A DNA stretch of 20,266 bases from a virus: positions 1 through 20,266 of the IMG/VR virus record IMGVR_UViG_3300014827_000026; one strand, 5' to 3'. Under the pieces are notes generated by a model. That model ran no database searches, had not been told where the DNA came from, and saw nothing but the letters and a program-made list of their open reading frames with translations. Every line of letters begins with the position of its first letter. The stretch's first letter is position 1. The position numbers were made by a program, and so were the translations under genes. Below, piece after piece: positions 5,473 through 12,415 of this stretch.

Positions 5473-7204
5473 CTTTCCCTTCATAATAACCCGAGCTGCA
5501 TCGGCAGTTGTGAACTATAATTGAATTGCCGATGTACCATCCATCTTTTGTTTCGAGGTTATACACTTGCCCCCTAAAATTGCCTCTCTGGATGCTAGCG
5601 ATGTTATCAAGGAATACGTGTCCGGCAGTACGATCGAACAGATTGCTTTGCGAAACGGGTGCAGTATCACACCCATTCGTTCTATCTTGCTCGACAACAA
5701 CATTAGCAGACGCTCTGGTCGCGCTCCTCGTATCGCGTTGCCTGACGTTGATTCCATTGTGCGCGAGTATCTTTCTGGAACCAGCGAGCAGGCCATCAGC
5801 CAACGCCTTTCCGTCAGCCGCTCCGTCGTGCGGCGCGCGCTGATTGAGAACAACGTTCCCATCCGAAGCGGCAGTGCGGCCATGTTCATGCGCCAATCGA
5901 GAATGACCCCAGAAGAACGCAGCCGCCTTGTGGCCCCATGCCACGATGCGGTTCGTGGCGTCAAGCGCAGCGTCAAAGAACTGGTCAAGCGAGCGGCTAC
6001 TCGGCAAGGACTCTTGAATGTCGTCAGCGAGTACGAAGAGAAATTTGCTGGGATGCTGACCTCCATGTCCGTTGTGTTTGATCGGCAGACGGCGGTGGGT
6101 CCCTATAATTGCGATTTCACCATCGGAACTGTCGCCGTGGAAATCTTCGGAGGACACTGGCACTTCTCTGGTCGCCATCTTGCCCGAGCTAAGCAAAGAT
6201 TCCACTATCTCCTGAATCATGGCTGGGATGTTCTGATTATCGTAGTCAGGAGCGGTAGACCGTTTGGAATCGAGGCTGCAAAGTACGCTATCTCCTTTGC
6301 GCAGAATACCGGCATTGACCCATCCGCTGTCCGTCAATACCGGATGATTCGGAGTAATGCGGAGGAGCTTGCCCGATTCCGTGCGGATGATAATGATATC
6401 CCCGTCGTATTTCCTCGCGCTAACCCCCGTGATGGTGACACCGGGCGATACAAGAGTGTCCCCAAGTAAGCAGTTCGGATGAGCGGGGGGAACGTCGTCG
6501 CCGGACTCGAAATCGTCATCGATCGGGATGCGCCCCTGCTCTGAGTTCGGGATGCAAATCTCTTCGCACGCGGTATCGTCGGGAAGCCAGCTCTTGAACT
6601 TCATCCCCGCGCCCTTTGCCGCTTCATGCGTCCCGCGCGACCTGGCGTAAGCCGTCTCCGTTCGCCCAATCATCAGCGCACGTTGAGCGCCAAACTGCTC
6701 ACTCTCCATGATCTTGTGCTGCAGTTGGCTCGTAGTCCATCCTTTGTCGATGGATTCGGTGACAAGATCCTTCAGCGCTCCCCGCGTCGTCTCCGTGATT
6801 GACCACTTCGCGTCCGGGTTGTCGATGATCTTACCGTTCGGCAGAACTCTCTTTCCCACCAGCTCCGCCGCACGCTTCGCCGCCATCTCGCGCGCCTGGG
6901 CCAGCACCTGCGTCCATAGCGGGTTGGGTGCAGCATCGATCACCTCGGGGATGTGGATGCTCAGCAGATACTCTTTGGCGGCGTCGACGGCCTCATCCTG
7001 GGTGATCGGAGCAATCTCCGGAATCAGGCTCGCCCAATCCATGTTCACTTCGATGATGCGCTCGAGGTCTTCTTTGCGCTTGGCGTTGTCTGCTTTCGCA
7101 AGATCGTCAGCCCCGGCCGCCGCGGCAATCGGCAGCGAAATCAGCAGACTATCGGCGATGGCTTGCCCTTTGCGCTTGAGGTACGCGGCTAATACTGACT
7201 CCAA
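5462..7204 (-). CDS. SPP1 gp7/Mu F-type head morphogenesis protein interrupted by an intein
   Basis: The precursor has 580 residues. The N-extein (1-244) carries the MuF/SPP1 gp7 signature: a helical segment with IGRTETAYARSRGTHEA near 180-196 and the C-terminal DVPPAHPN. The motif PPAHPN-CRC is split by an intein (residues 245-566), leaving a C-extein of only 14 residues starting CRCSSGYY. Spliced product would be 258 residues. MuF proteins are minor capsid components that enter the prohead with the portal; the portal gene is immediately upstream, overlapping by 16 nt. The start appears to be TTG at 7204 (LESVLAAYL); no ATG precedes residue 54. Family assignment is strong; the TTG start is less so. 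Confidence 0.9.
   Translation of the reverse strand: MESVLAAYLKRKGQAIADSLLISLPIAAAAGADDLAKADNAKRKEDLERIIEVNMDWASLIPEIAPITQDEAVDAAKEYLLSIHIPEVIDAAPNPLWTQVLAQAREMAAKRAAELVGKRVLPNGKIIDNPDAKWSITETTRGALKDLVTESIDKGWTTSQLQHKIMESEQFGAQRALMIGRTETAYARSRGTHEAAKGAGMKFKSWLPDDTACEEICIPNSEQGRIPIDDDFESGDDVPPAHPNCLLGDTLVSPGVTITGVSARKYDGDIIIIRTESGKLLRITPNHPVLTDSGWVNAGILRKGDSVLCSLDSKRSTAPDYDNQNIPAMIQEIVESLLSSGKMATREVPVSSEDFHGDSSDGEIAIIGTHRRLPIKHNGHGGQHPSKFLFVLADDIQESLPSSRSLDQFFDAALDATNRIVAWGHKAAAFFWGHSRLAHEHGRTAASDGNVVLNQRAPHDGAADGKALADGLLAGSRKILAHNGINVRQRDTRSATRASANVVVEQDRTNGCDTAPVSQSNLFDRTAGHVFLDNIASIQRGNFRGQVYNLETKDGWYIGNSIIVHNCRCSSGYYEGKDGD
5516..5558 (+). promoter_or_regulatory. Candidate -10 box and Shine-Dalgarno of the antisense nuclease
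   Basis: A perfect TATAAT (5516-5521) is 45 nt before the TTG start of the nuclease and a GAGG (5555-5558) is 8 nt before it. No good -35 box is present at the expected distance. The TATAAT is the complement of intein block G codons (Ile-Ile) and the GAGG is the complement of block F codons (Asn-Leu-Glu), so these signals sit in splicing-essential sequence. Confidence 0.4.
5567..6469 (+). CDS. Vsr/EDxHD-like homing endonuclease encoded antisense within the intein
   Basis: 300 residues entirely inside the intein DNA but on the opposite strand. The N-terminus has two homologous helix-turn-helix units of about 45 residues (roughly 7-51 and 57-102), each following D.I.EY.SG...AI...S...V/I R..L..NN..RSG. 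The C-terminal nuclease (about 145-235) has an acidic helix (EYEEKFAGML), then NCDF (D183), VEIFGGHWH (E192, H197, H199), H204 and HGWDVLIIVV. This is the layout of Vsr-like/PD-(D/E)XK nucleases, as in EDxHD homing enzymes. The start is TTG at 5567 with GAGG 8 nt upstream (5555-5558). The TAA stop ends one base before the intein Cys1 codon. Its codons pair exactly with intein codons (residue k opposite precursor residue 547-k). It probably cuts intein-less head-protein alleles. Confidence 0.85.
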   Translation: MPPKIASLDASDVIKEYVSGSTIEQIALRNGCSITPIRSILLDNNISRRSGRAPRIALPDVDSIVREYLSGTSEQAISQRLSVSRSVVRRALIENNVPIRSGSAAMFMRQSRMTPEERSRLVAPCHDAVRGVKRSVKELVKRAATRQGLLNVVSEYEEKFAGMLTSMSVVFDRQTAVGPYNCDFTIGTVAVEIFGGHWHFSGRHLARAKQRFHYLLNHGWDVLIIVVRSGRPFGIEAAKYAISFAQNTGIDPSAVRQYRMIRSNAEELARFRADDNDIPVVFPRANPRDGDTGRYKSVPK

Positions 7205-8895
7205 GCTCGCTCGCCCTTTGCGAAAGGGGCGTCGGCTACTTTGCCAGCCCCCTTGCCCGCTCCGGATTTGCCCTTCGAACCAGATGCGCCCGCATCGTCA
7301 CCGCCGGCCGCCGCACCGGCAGCTTGCGGCATCTCCGTCTGTCCAGCCAACACCGACAGCGGAATCGCGCCCGAAGCTGTATAGACCATCGCGACGTCGC
7401 CGCCCTCAATCGGATCTTGGCCAGCCCGCACGCGCTGCTCGTTGATCGTCTCGCGTCCGAGCTTGAGGTAGGTGCTGTCAATCGTCGCCTGGTCCGTAGC
7501 GGCTACTTCGCTGTCCAGCGACCACACCATCTCCACATTCGCGTAGTCCGGACCCCATCCCATGACGATGAGGCGGTCCATGAACGCCTTCCACCACACC
7601 ATCTCGACCTGGATGCCCTGCTCTTCGATCTGCTCTTTTTCCTGCTCGGCAGATGCGCGAGATTGCGGCTCTTTGACGAACGGCTTTGGAAGCACGCGGA
7701 AGACGTGGCACACGATCCGGGTCAGCCATTCGTCATAATCGGACTTCAGCAGTTCGCCGGCTGAGCCCTTCATCTCGAACGGCTTCATCCCGCCGGGGAT
7801 AAACCGAATCTTCGACTTCAGGTTCATATTGCCAGACATCAGCGCGTCGAAGGATGCTTGCCAGATGGCAATGGCTTCTGGACTCCACGTCTCCGGTACT
7901 CCCAGCATGACGTCGGGGATCGTGCCTTTCTCCCAGAAGTTCGTCATGTAGAGCGTCTTCTTCACCATCTGAAGCGCTTCCTGCATGATCTGCTCAACTT
8001 CGGAGTATCCGCCGATGGGAAAGTCAGTTCGCGGGCGCGCCGGCATGTACAGAAGCTCGTCTTCCGAGAGGTTTACAAGAGGTAAACCTTTTACAATCTG
8101 CTGGTAGCCGGGCTGGGGAGCGTCAGGGATGCGGCCCCAATCGTCGATCAGCGGCTTGATCGTCGCTCCGTCAATAGCCGTAATCGCATAGGGCTTGTTG
8201 CCGAGCTTGTTCTTCCACACGAAGGCGGAAGCGGCGTCGATGGTGTAGCGATCGCGGAAGATCATCCGCATCCACATTGCGTAGGGAATCTTGCGGTCCG
8301 GCTTCTCGAAGAACTGCGTCAGCTCTTTGATGCGCGGATCTTGCTCGGACTTCTTTCCGCCCGATTCCTTGAGCGCGAACTTCCACGGCAGCGCCACAAC
8401 CTCATCGATGCGCGATTCCATCACCGAGGCAATCACGCCAGACGCAGCCGCGAGAGCGCGAAGCATGCTGAACAACTGCAGCCGCTTCGGGTAGATGTCG
8501 AGGTTCGTTCCTACCTGGTAGTCGTAGGCGCGGGGATAGTTGACGTTCGGAGGGCCAAACGGATAGACGGGCTGGAAGGGGCTGAAGAAGTTCCCGTCCA
8601 TGTCGACGTCGGCGATGAAGTCGGGAGGATTGTCGCGGTCTCCAAAGCCTGGGCGGTTGTTGTCATGCCCTGCGAGTAGGTTGGCGGGCACGCGCTTTAG
8701 GCCGGTGTTACCTTCCAAGGTTCTGCCCTGAAAATTTCCCGGTTGACGAGCTCCGCGCGACGGCCCTGAGAGGCCAGAACCCGGCGATATAGGGGTGTTC
8801 GTGCCGCCTGACGGGCCTTTGGCGAAGAGTTCTTCCACGCTGGGGCGCTTGCCGTAGCCGGTGAAGGTTGGGTCTTTGGTCTCGTCATCCAGCAT
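7189..8895 (-). CDS. Phage portal protein
   Basis: The start is the ATG at 8895 (MLDDETKDPTF), set by GGAGGA 6 nt upstream; the open frame extends to 8946 without a site. 568 residues, in the normal portal range. An unstructured Gly/Pro-rich N-terminus (to about 100) precedes the portal core: ALAAASGVIASVMESRIDEV near 160-180, KFALKESG, a FRDRYTIDAASAFVWKN region, LPLVNLSEDELLYMP and a C-terminal clip/crown part (YLKLGRETINEQRVRAGQDP). The C-terminus is Ala/Gly-rich with many lysines. The portal ring forms the DNA-entry vertex of the capsid and docks the terminase. It overlaps the head-protein gene downstream by 16 nt, the standard portal-MuF order. The call rests on segment patterns and context. 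Confidence 0.85.
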   Translation of the reverse strand: MLDDETKDPTFTGYGKRPSVEELFAKGPSGGTNTPISPGSGLSGPSRGARQPGNFQGRTLEGNTGLKRVPANLLAGHDNNRPGFGDRDNPPDFIADVDMDGNFFSPFQPVYPFGPPNVNYPRAYDYQVGTNLDIYPKRLQLFSMLRALAAASGVIASVMESRIDEVVALPWKFALKESGGKKSEQDPRIKELTQFFEKPDRKIPYAMWMRMIFRDRYTIDAASAFVWKNKLGNKPYAITAIDGATIKPLIDDWGRIPDAPQPGYQQIVKGLPLVNLSEDELLYMPARPRTDFPIGGYSEVEQIMQEALQMVKKTLYMTNFWEKGTIPDVMLGVPETWSPEAIAIWQASFDALMSGNMNLKSKIRFIPGGMKPFEMKGSAGELLKSDYDEWLTRIVCHVFRVLPKPFVKEPQSRASAEQEKEQIEEQGIQVEMVWWKAFMDRLIVMGWGPDYANVEMVWSLDSEVAATDQATIDSTYLKLGRETINEQRVRAGQDPIEGGDVAMVYTASGAIPLSVLAGQTEMPQAAGAAAGGDDAGASGSKGKSGAGKGAGKVADAPFAKGERAWSQY

Positions 8896-9115
8896 GGGTT
8901 CCTCCGAATAGCTTTTGGCGCATCTCTTTGCGTATCCGGTCCTCATGGCTTTGGATCAGCAAGTCCATCGTATCCTGCTCGCGAACGAAGCTCGCATCCG
9001 CGTGGGCTGCTTCGATCATCGGGAGCGCCTGGCGGTAGTTTCCGGTTGCCATGATCTTTCGCGCCGCCGCGAGGTTCTTTCTCGCCGCGTTCAGTGTTTC
9101 AGCTTTGAACCCCAT
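8885..9115 (-). CDS. Small helical phage protein ahead of the portal (76 aa)
   Basis: Start placed at the ATG at 9115 (MGFKAETLNAARK), just after the preceding small gene's stop, with GAGAGG about 10 nt upstream. An ATG at 9136 would overlap that gene. The 76 residues are almost wholly helical: LNAARKNLAAARKIMATGNY followed by RQALPMIEAAHADASF resembles a single TPR-like helical hairpin, then QSHEDRIRKEMRQKL. Its 3' end overlaps the portal start by 11 nt. Function unknown; it could be a scaffold-like or portal-accessory protein, but nothing shows this directly. Confidence 0.6.
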   Translation of the reverse strand: MGFKAETLNAARKNLAAARKIMATGNYRQALPMIEAAHADASFVREQDTMDLLIQSHEDRIRKEMRQKLFGGTHAG

Positions 9116-9120
9116 GGCCC

Positions 9121-9285
9121 TTATGCCTCTCTGCATCGTAGCTTCTTTGGGAGAATGATCGCACGGCGCAAAGCAACTTCCCGGCACCATGGAAGCTGAA
9201 GCCAGTGCAGAATGAGCGCGGCGTATATCCAGCGATTGCGCAGTCCAATTGTGATTTCCATCTCGGCTGGTGCCATGAGGCTCAT
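9121..9285 (-). CDS. Very small basic/hydrophobic phage protein (54 aa)
   Basis: A short open frame in the 200-nt gap between two better genes: MSLMAPAEMEITIGLRNRW, a hydrophobic segment (IYAALILHWLQLPW), then a basic tail with KK and RR. It starts 15 nt after the stop of the zinc-ribbon gene and ends 5 nt before the next start, as expected in a packed operon. The EITIGLRNRW start resembles other tiny phage proteins I have seen. A second start at 9276 is possible. The ribosome site is weak (GGGATAGA). Confidence 0.45.
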   Translation of the reverse strand: MSLMAPAEMEITIGLRNRWIYAALILHWLQLPWCREVALRRAIILPKKLRCREA

Positions 9286-9300
9286 TCTATCCCACGGCAT

Positions 9301-9627
9301 CTACCAGTCTTCCTTGCACCCGCGGAAGTGGTTTCCACCCAGCGCTCCACACGCCTTGCACGGCTTCCCAACTGGGTTGATCGGAGCCACGTAGCCGGTC
9401 GTGGTCTCGCGCGCTGATTTCAGGTGTGGGCGCTTCTCAATCAAGATCGCCACCGCCTTCGCCGCCAGCGCTTTGCCTTCCTCGCCCGGCGCTGGAATAT
9501 CCTTGCGGTCCCACTTCCGAGATCGACACTTCCCCGAGGTGCAGTGCGTGTACACCACACCCGGCGTCGGTATCCATTCGTGGTTGCAGATGTCGCAGTG
9601 GTTCACTGCGCGCTGGAGTTGGCTCAT
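9301..9627 (-). CDS. Double zinc-ribbon-like phage protein (108 aa)
   Basis: An AAGGAAC site precedes the ATG at 9627 by 7 nt. There are two Cys clusters. The N-terminal one (C11-x2-C14, then C29 and C34) resembles a zinc ribbon with CDIC and CTSGKC. The C-terminal one (C92-x2-C95 and C104) has CKACGALGGNH. A Lys/Ala helix lies between them. It is probably a structural zinc protein binding nucleic acid or a partner protein. No enzymatic residues are evident and I do not know the family. It belongs to the small-gene cluster between TerL and portal. Confidence 0.7.
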   Translation of the reverse strand: MSQLQRAVNHCDICNHEWIPTPGVVYTHCTSGKCRSRKWDRKDIPAPGEEGKALAAKAVAILIEKRPHLKSARETTTGYVAPINPVGKPCKACGALGGNHFRGCKEDW

Positions 9628-9683
9628 AGATCGTTCCTTTGGGTTACGTCCCTGTGGTGGTTAGGTGATTAGAGTGTCAGGTG

Positions 9684-9845
9684 TCATTTGCTGTCCATTA
9701 GGAGTTGGTCTGTCTTTTCCTTGAACGCTTGGCCTAGTTGTTGATCGTATGGGATGTGCAGTTCTCTATCTAACGGCATAAATGCTATCGTCTTCAGAGC
9801 TAACCTGAATAGTTTCACAATGAAAATGCGGTCATCTAACGTCAT
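9684..9845 (-). CDS. Hypothetical small protein (53 aa)
   Basis: The start at 9845 (MTLDDRIFIVKLF) is fixed by the ATGA overlap with the stop of the preceding Cys-rich gene; the upstream in-frame extension lies inside that gene. The protein is helical, with an amphipathic N-terminal part (IFIVKLFRLALKTIAF) and a charged C-terminal part. No domain is recognised. Translational coupling to the Cys-rich gene is likely. Confidence 0.6.
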   Translation of the reverse strand: MTLDDRIFIVKLFRLALKTIAFMPLDRELHIPYDQQLGQAFKEKTDQLLMDSK

Positions 9846-10357
9846 CGCGTGCCTCCCGGCGTATTGTAGATAAATAGACACTTCCCGCAGTGTTCGCATG
9901 TTCGGCTGTGTTCGGTGGAGTTTACATCACTGAAGGATTGGTTCTTGTACAGGTGACGCGGACGCCGCCCGACATGTTTGTGGTGAGGACATTCGCAGCA
10001 CTTATCGGTACAATCGAAGTGGCATCCGGCGCGGCATGTACAGTTTCGCGAGGCAATTTCCGCTTCCATAGTTGCTTCCCCCAATCTTATCGCTCCGTTC
10101 ACACTGTCGTTGAAAGGCTTCTTAGAGCATCCGCACGTGTCGTCCTCTGGGCATCCTTCGTCGTGTACTGACCCATGGAACCACGCCATCTCGCGCAGAA
10201 CGTCGCGCACGGAGGCGAGTTGGCGTTCAAGGCATAGCCTCTCGCGCCGCTCTGCGATGATGATGCCGGTACGATCATCTGGGAAGCGTAGATTGAACGT
10301 CTCAACCCATTCCTGAGCTTCGCGTGTCTCCGTTTTTGTCACATCTAGCTTAGGCAT
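9842..10357 (-). CDS. Cys/His-rich phage protein (171 aa)
   Basis: A GAGGCGG site lies about 4 nt before the ATG. The N-terminal half is a charged helix region (ETREAQEWVETFNLRF, ERRERLCLERQLASVRDVLR) that could form a coiled coil. The C-terminal half has about fifteen Cys residues in closely spaced motifs (CPEDDTCGC, CTCRAGCHFDC, CCECPHHKH, CEHCGKC), consistent with two or three zinc-binding knuckles. A role in nucleic-acid or protein binding is inferred only. It overlaps its neighbours on both sides. Family not recognised. Confidence 0.7.
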   Translation of the reverse strand: MPKLDVTKTETREAQEWVETFNLRFPDDRTGIIIAERRERLCLERQLASVRDVLREMAWFHGSVHDEGCPEDDTCGCSKKPFNDSVNGAIRLGEATMEAEIASRNCTCRAGCHFDCTDKCCECPHHKHVGRRPRHLYKNQSFSDVNSTEHSRTCEHCGKCLFIYNTPGGTR

Positions 10358-10556
10358 TCACCGCCTCGAATAGATCGGAATTTTCGCATACCATGCGGTC
10401 AAAGAAGACGCGGATAACTTGGCTGACATTTCCAGAGTAAGGACTAATTTCCATCGCGGTGTGACGAACCTCACCAACCTGCCCGATGTAGCGCTGCATA
10501 GTGCGCGAGATCCCTTCAATGGGCTTTACCGTTACTTTGTCGCCAAGGTTGAACAT
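10350..10556 (-). CDS. Small beta-barrel-like protein (68 aa)
   Basis: The start at 10556 (MFNLGDKVTVKPIEG) is set by GGAGG 8 nt upstream. The open frame extends upstream into the promoter, which rules out the longer form. The sequence has the rhythm of a small SH3-like or KOW-like barrel: LGDKVTVKP, YIGQVGEVRH, QVIRVFFDR. Such proteins are common in phage early regions and their roles are usually unknown. It is the first gene after the promoter at 10604-10632 and leads the small-gene cluster between TerL and portal. Confidence 0.7.
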   Translation of the reverse strand: MFNLGDKVTVKPIEGISRTMQRYIGQVGEVRHTAMEISPYSGNVSQVIRVFFDRMVCENSDLFEAVNA

Positions 10557-10603
10557 GGTGTATTCCCTCCAATGAAGACAATGTGTGTTGCCTCCATGTG
10601 TGT

Positions 10604-10632
10604 AATATACGCACCACCATAGATGGACGCAA
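10604..10632 (-). promoter_or_regulatory. Leftward promoter TTGCGT-N17-TATATT
   Basis: On the minus strand, -35 TTGCGT (10627-10632) and -10 TATATT (10604-10609) are exactly 17 nt apart, in the 104-nt gap after TerL, with a 40-50 nt leader to the ATG at 10556. Just upstream are two direct copies of the plus-strand sequence ATCGTA (9-nt period), a possible operator or UP-type element. The TTGCGY -35 recurs at two other putative promoters in the window. Confidence 0.55.
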
Positions 10633-10660
10633 GCGAAATCGTAACAATCGTACACTTTCT

Positions 10661-12415
10661 TTACGATGCCCACGAAGGCTTATTACAAGCCTCGTGCCAT
10701 TCCTGAAAGCCATCGGTGCTCACACTGTCCTGCTCCTTGATGGGGAGTGTGCATTTTGCACACAACCTTTGCGGAACCATGGCGGCGATAGCGCGCTCGT
10801 AGGCTTTCACAGGTCCGGGCTTCGCGGGCGCTGGAGGTGGGGGCGCGGGGTGTACGCCGTCAGCCTTTGGAACCGGCTGCTGGGCATGGGGTTGTTCTTT
10901 CGCTTGCTTGGCCGCGGATGCCTGATAGAACCTCAGCAAGCCAGTCCAGTTGCCCCCCGGCTCCGCAAACGCCAGCATCGTCGACTCCGCACGATCTGGA
11001 GACTTTACACCCCGTTTCCGCGCATCCTCTTTCGATTCAATGAGAATCTGCCCGCGCGAGTTGTGCTTGTACCGGATGCCGGCAAGTTGCGAAAGGGTCG
11101 TATCATCCTCAAGCCCGCAAAAGTCGCCATCCTGGGCGCGCTGTCGCAATCCCCAATAGAGCTCGGCTTTCAGGTTGGTGAACTTCTCTGGAAACCGCGT
11201 CTCGGCGGCCACATTCAGCGGGTACGCTGGGAAGCCCTGGTCCTGCAGATGCAAGTACATTCCGTAGCCAATGCCAATCGAATCAACGTTCACCACGTCG
11301 AGATGCTCGCGGTACTGATTCAGAACGGCTACCACTTGCCCGCGCGGGTCCGCATCTGGCCACGAAACCTGCAGGATGATCTGCGGCCCACGGCGAAGCG
11401 TGAGCACCGTTTCATCCTCACCTGGTCCGGCGACGTCGAGGCCCGCGCGTATCGGCTCGTCAAGGAACACGCGGTCGTCATTCTGTGCGCGCTCGAGCCA
11501 TGTAAGCGACAGCAGGGAATCGTCTGACTGCTTCGGAAACTGTCCGAGGACTCGAGCCTGGAAGCGAGGATTGTTGACTCCCCACCGCTTGAACCTGTCT
11601 CGCACCCACCGGCGCGTCGTCAGCCATGGCATCACGTTCCGGTCTAGATCCTCTTCGCTCATCGTCATGAGGTCTTGCTCGCCGTTGCCAAGTCGTTTCT
11701 TTTTCACCTCTTGCGTGGATTCATCCGTCTCTTCGTAGTTCAGACAGCAGCCGTCGAGGTTTGGCGTGTCGAACGCCGAGATGGTGAACCGCGTCCATTC
11801 GTCCGCATCCGCGCCAAACGCATCGAAGAACACTCCAGACGGCACCGTAGGATTGCCAAGCGCCAACACATGCACGATACCGCCGGCGCGCGCACCTTCG
11901 ATCGCTTCGTAGATTTTGGGGTCGATGCCGGGCGCTTCGTCGAGGATCACGAGGATGTGGTCCGCGTGGAATCCTTGGAACTTGACGCCCTCATCCTGCT
12001 TTGTGACGGACGTTGTGAAGCCGATCGCGTACCGCTTCTCACCCATCTTGAGTTCGGTAAGTTGCGCTTTTGGGAAGGGATATTTCGACCGCGCCAGAGC
12101 TGAGTGAACCTCACCCCAAAGCAGTTTCTTCACCTGGTTCAACGTCGGTGCCGTTGTGACAACTACACACGACTGATACCGCGCCAGCCACCACAGAAGC
12201 GCCAAAGCTGCAAGGAACGTTTTACCCGATGAATGGCAGGCCTTCACCGCAACCTTCGCGTGCGGCTTAGCCAGCGCGTTCAAAATATCGTCCTGGGTAC
12301 TCCATAACTCCGTCATCAGCCATCGACGCACGAACGCTGGAGGATTCACCAAGCTCTCACGAATGAGCCGGCGCTCCTCCGGCGAGTATCGGTCAATCGC
12401 GCTTTGTGTCGCCAT
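10661..12415 (-). CDS. terL: Terminase large subunit with Pro-rich linker and C-terminal Cys cluster
   Basis: Start chosen at the ATG at 12415 (MATQSAIDRYSPEERR), giving a 23-nt overlap with terS; 584 residues. The ATPase has Walker A ACHSSGKT (about 59-66), an adenine-side motif VTTAPTLNQVKKLLW and Walker B ILVILDEAPG (D159, E160). The RNase H-like nuclease follows with AGLDVAGPGEDET (D327), NVDSIGIGYG (D378) and SPDRAESTMLAF. It is the packaging motor that cuts and translocates phage DNA into proheads through the portal. After about residue 500 comes an Ala/Pro-rich linker, then CAKC and HEAC (C-x2-C ... H-x3-C), a zinc-ribbon-like tail that terminases usually lack. Confidence 0.95.
   Translation of the reverse strand: MATQSAIDRYSPEERRLIRESLVNPPAFVRRWLMTELWSTQDDILNALAKPHAKVAVKACHSSGKTFLAALALLWWLARYQSCVVVTTAPTLNQVKKLLWGEVHSALARSKYPFPKAQLTELKMGEKRYAIGFTTSVTKQDEGVKFQGFHADHILVILDEAPGIDPKIYEAIEGARAGGIVHVLALGNPTVPSGVFFDAFGADADEWTRFTISAFDTPNLDGCCLNYEETDESTQEVKKKRLGNGEQDLMTMSEEDLDRNVMPWLTTRRWVRDRFKRWGVNNPRFQARVLGQFPKQSDDSLLSLTWLERAQNDDRVFLDEPIRAGLDVAGPGEDETVLTLRRGPQIILQVSWPDADPRGQVVAVLNQYREHLDVVNVDSIGIGYGMYLHLQDQGFPAYPLNVAAETRFPEKFTNLKAELYWGLRQRAQDGDFCGLEDDTTLSQLAGIRYKHNSRGQILIESKEDARKRGVKSPDRAESTMLAFAEPGGNWTGLLRFYQASAAKQAKEQPHAQQPVPKADGVHPAPPPPAPAKPGPVKAYERAIAAMVPQRLCAKCTLPIKEQDSVSTDGFQEWHEACNKPSWAS

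Larger units (their letters stand above)
5507..6472 (-). mobile_element. Intein of 322 residues in the head protein, carrying an antisense nuclease gene
   Basis: Splicing blocks are recognisable. Block A is CLLGDTLV with Cys1 (precursor C245). Block B is TPNHPVL (T284, H287). Block F is QVYNLETKDGWYIGNS. Block G is IIVHN ending in His-Asn (H565, N566), with Cys as the first C-extein residue. All residues needed for standard class 1 splicing are present. Between B and F are about 250 residues with no LAGLIDADG or HNH endonuclease motif in the sense frame. This DNA instead encodes a nuclease on the other strand. The insertion point is the most conserved motif of the host protein, as expected for a homing element. 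Confidence 0.9.

Noticed and set aside
5515-6066. 183-codon minus-strand frame inside the intein, in another frame
   Set aside because: Third-frame shadow with Arg/Leu/Ser-rich composition and no motifs; the intein and antisense nuclease frames explain this DNA.
10583-11527. 314-codon plus-strand open frame antisense to TerL
   Set aside because: No motifs, unnatural Arg-rich composition and no ribosome site, while TerL on the other strand has full ATPase and nuclease motifs. It is a useful contrast to the intein case, where the antisense product does show family motifs.
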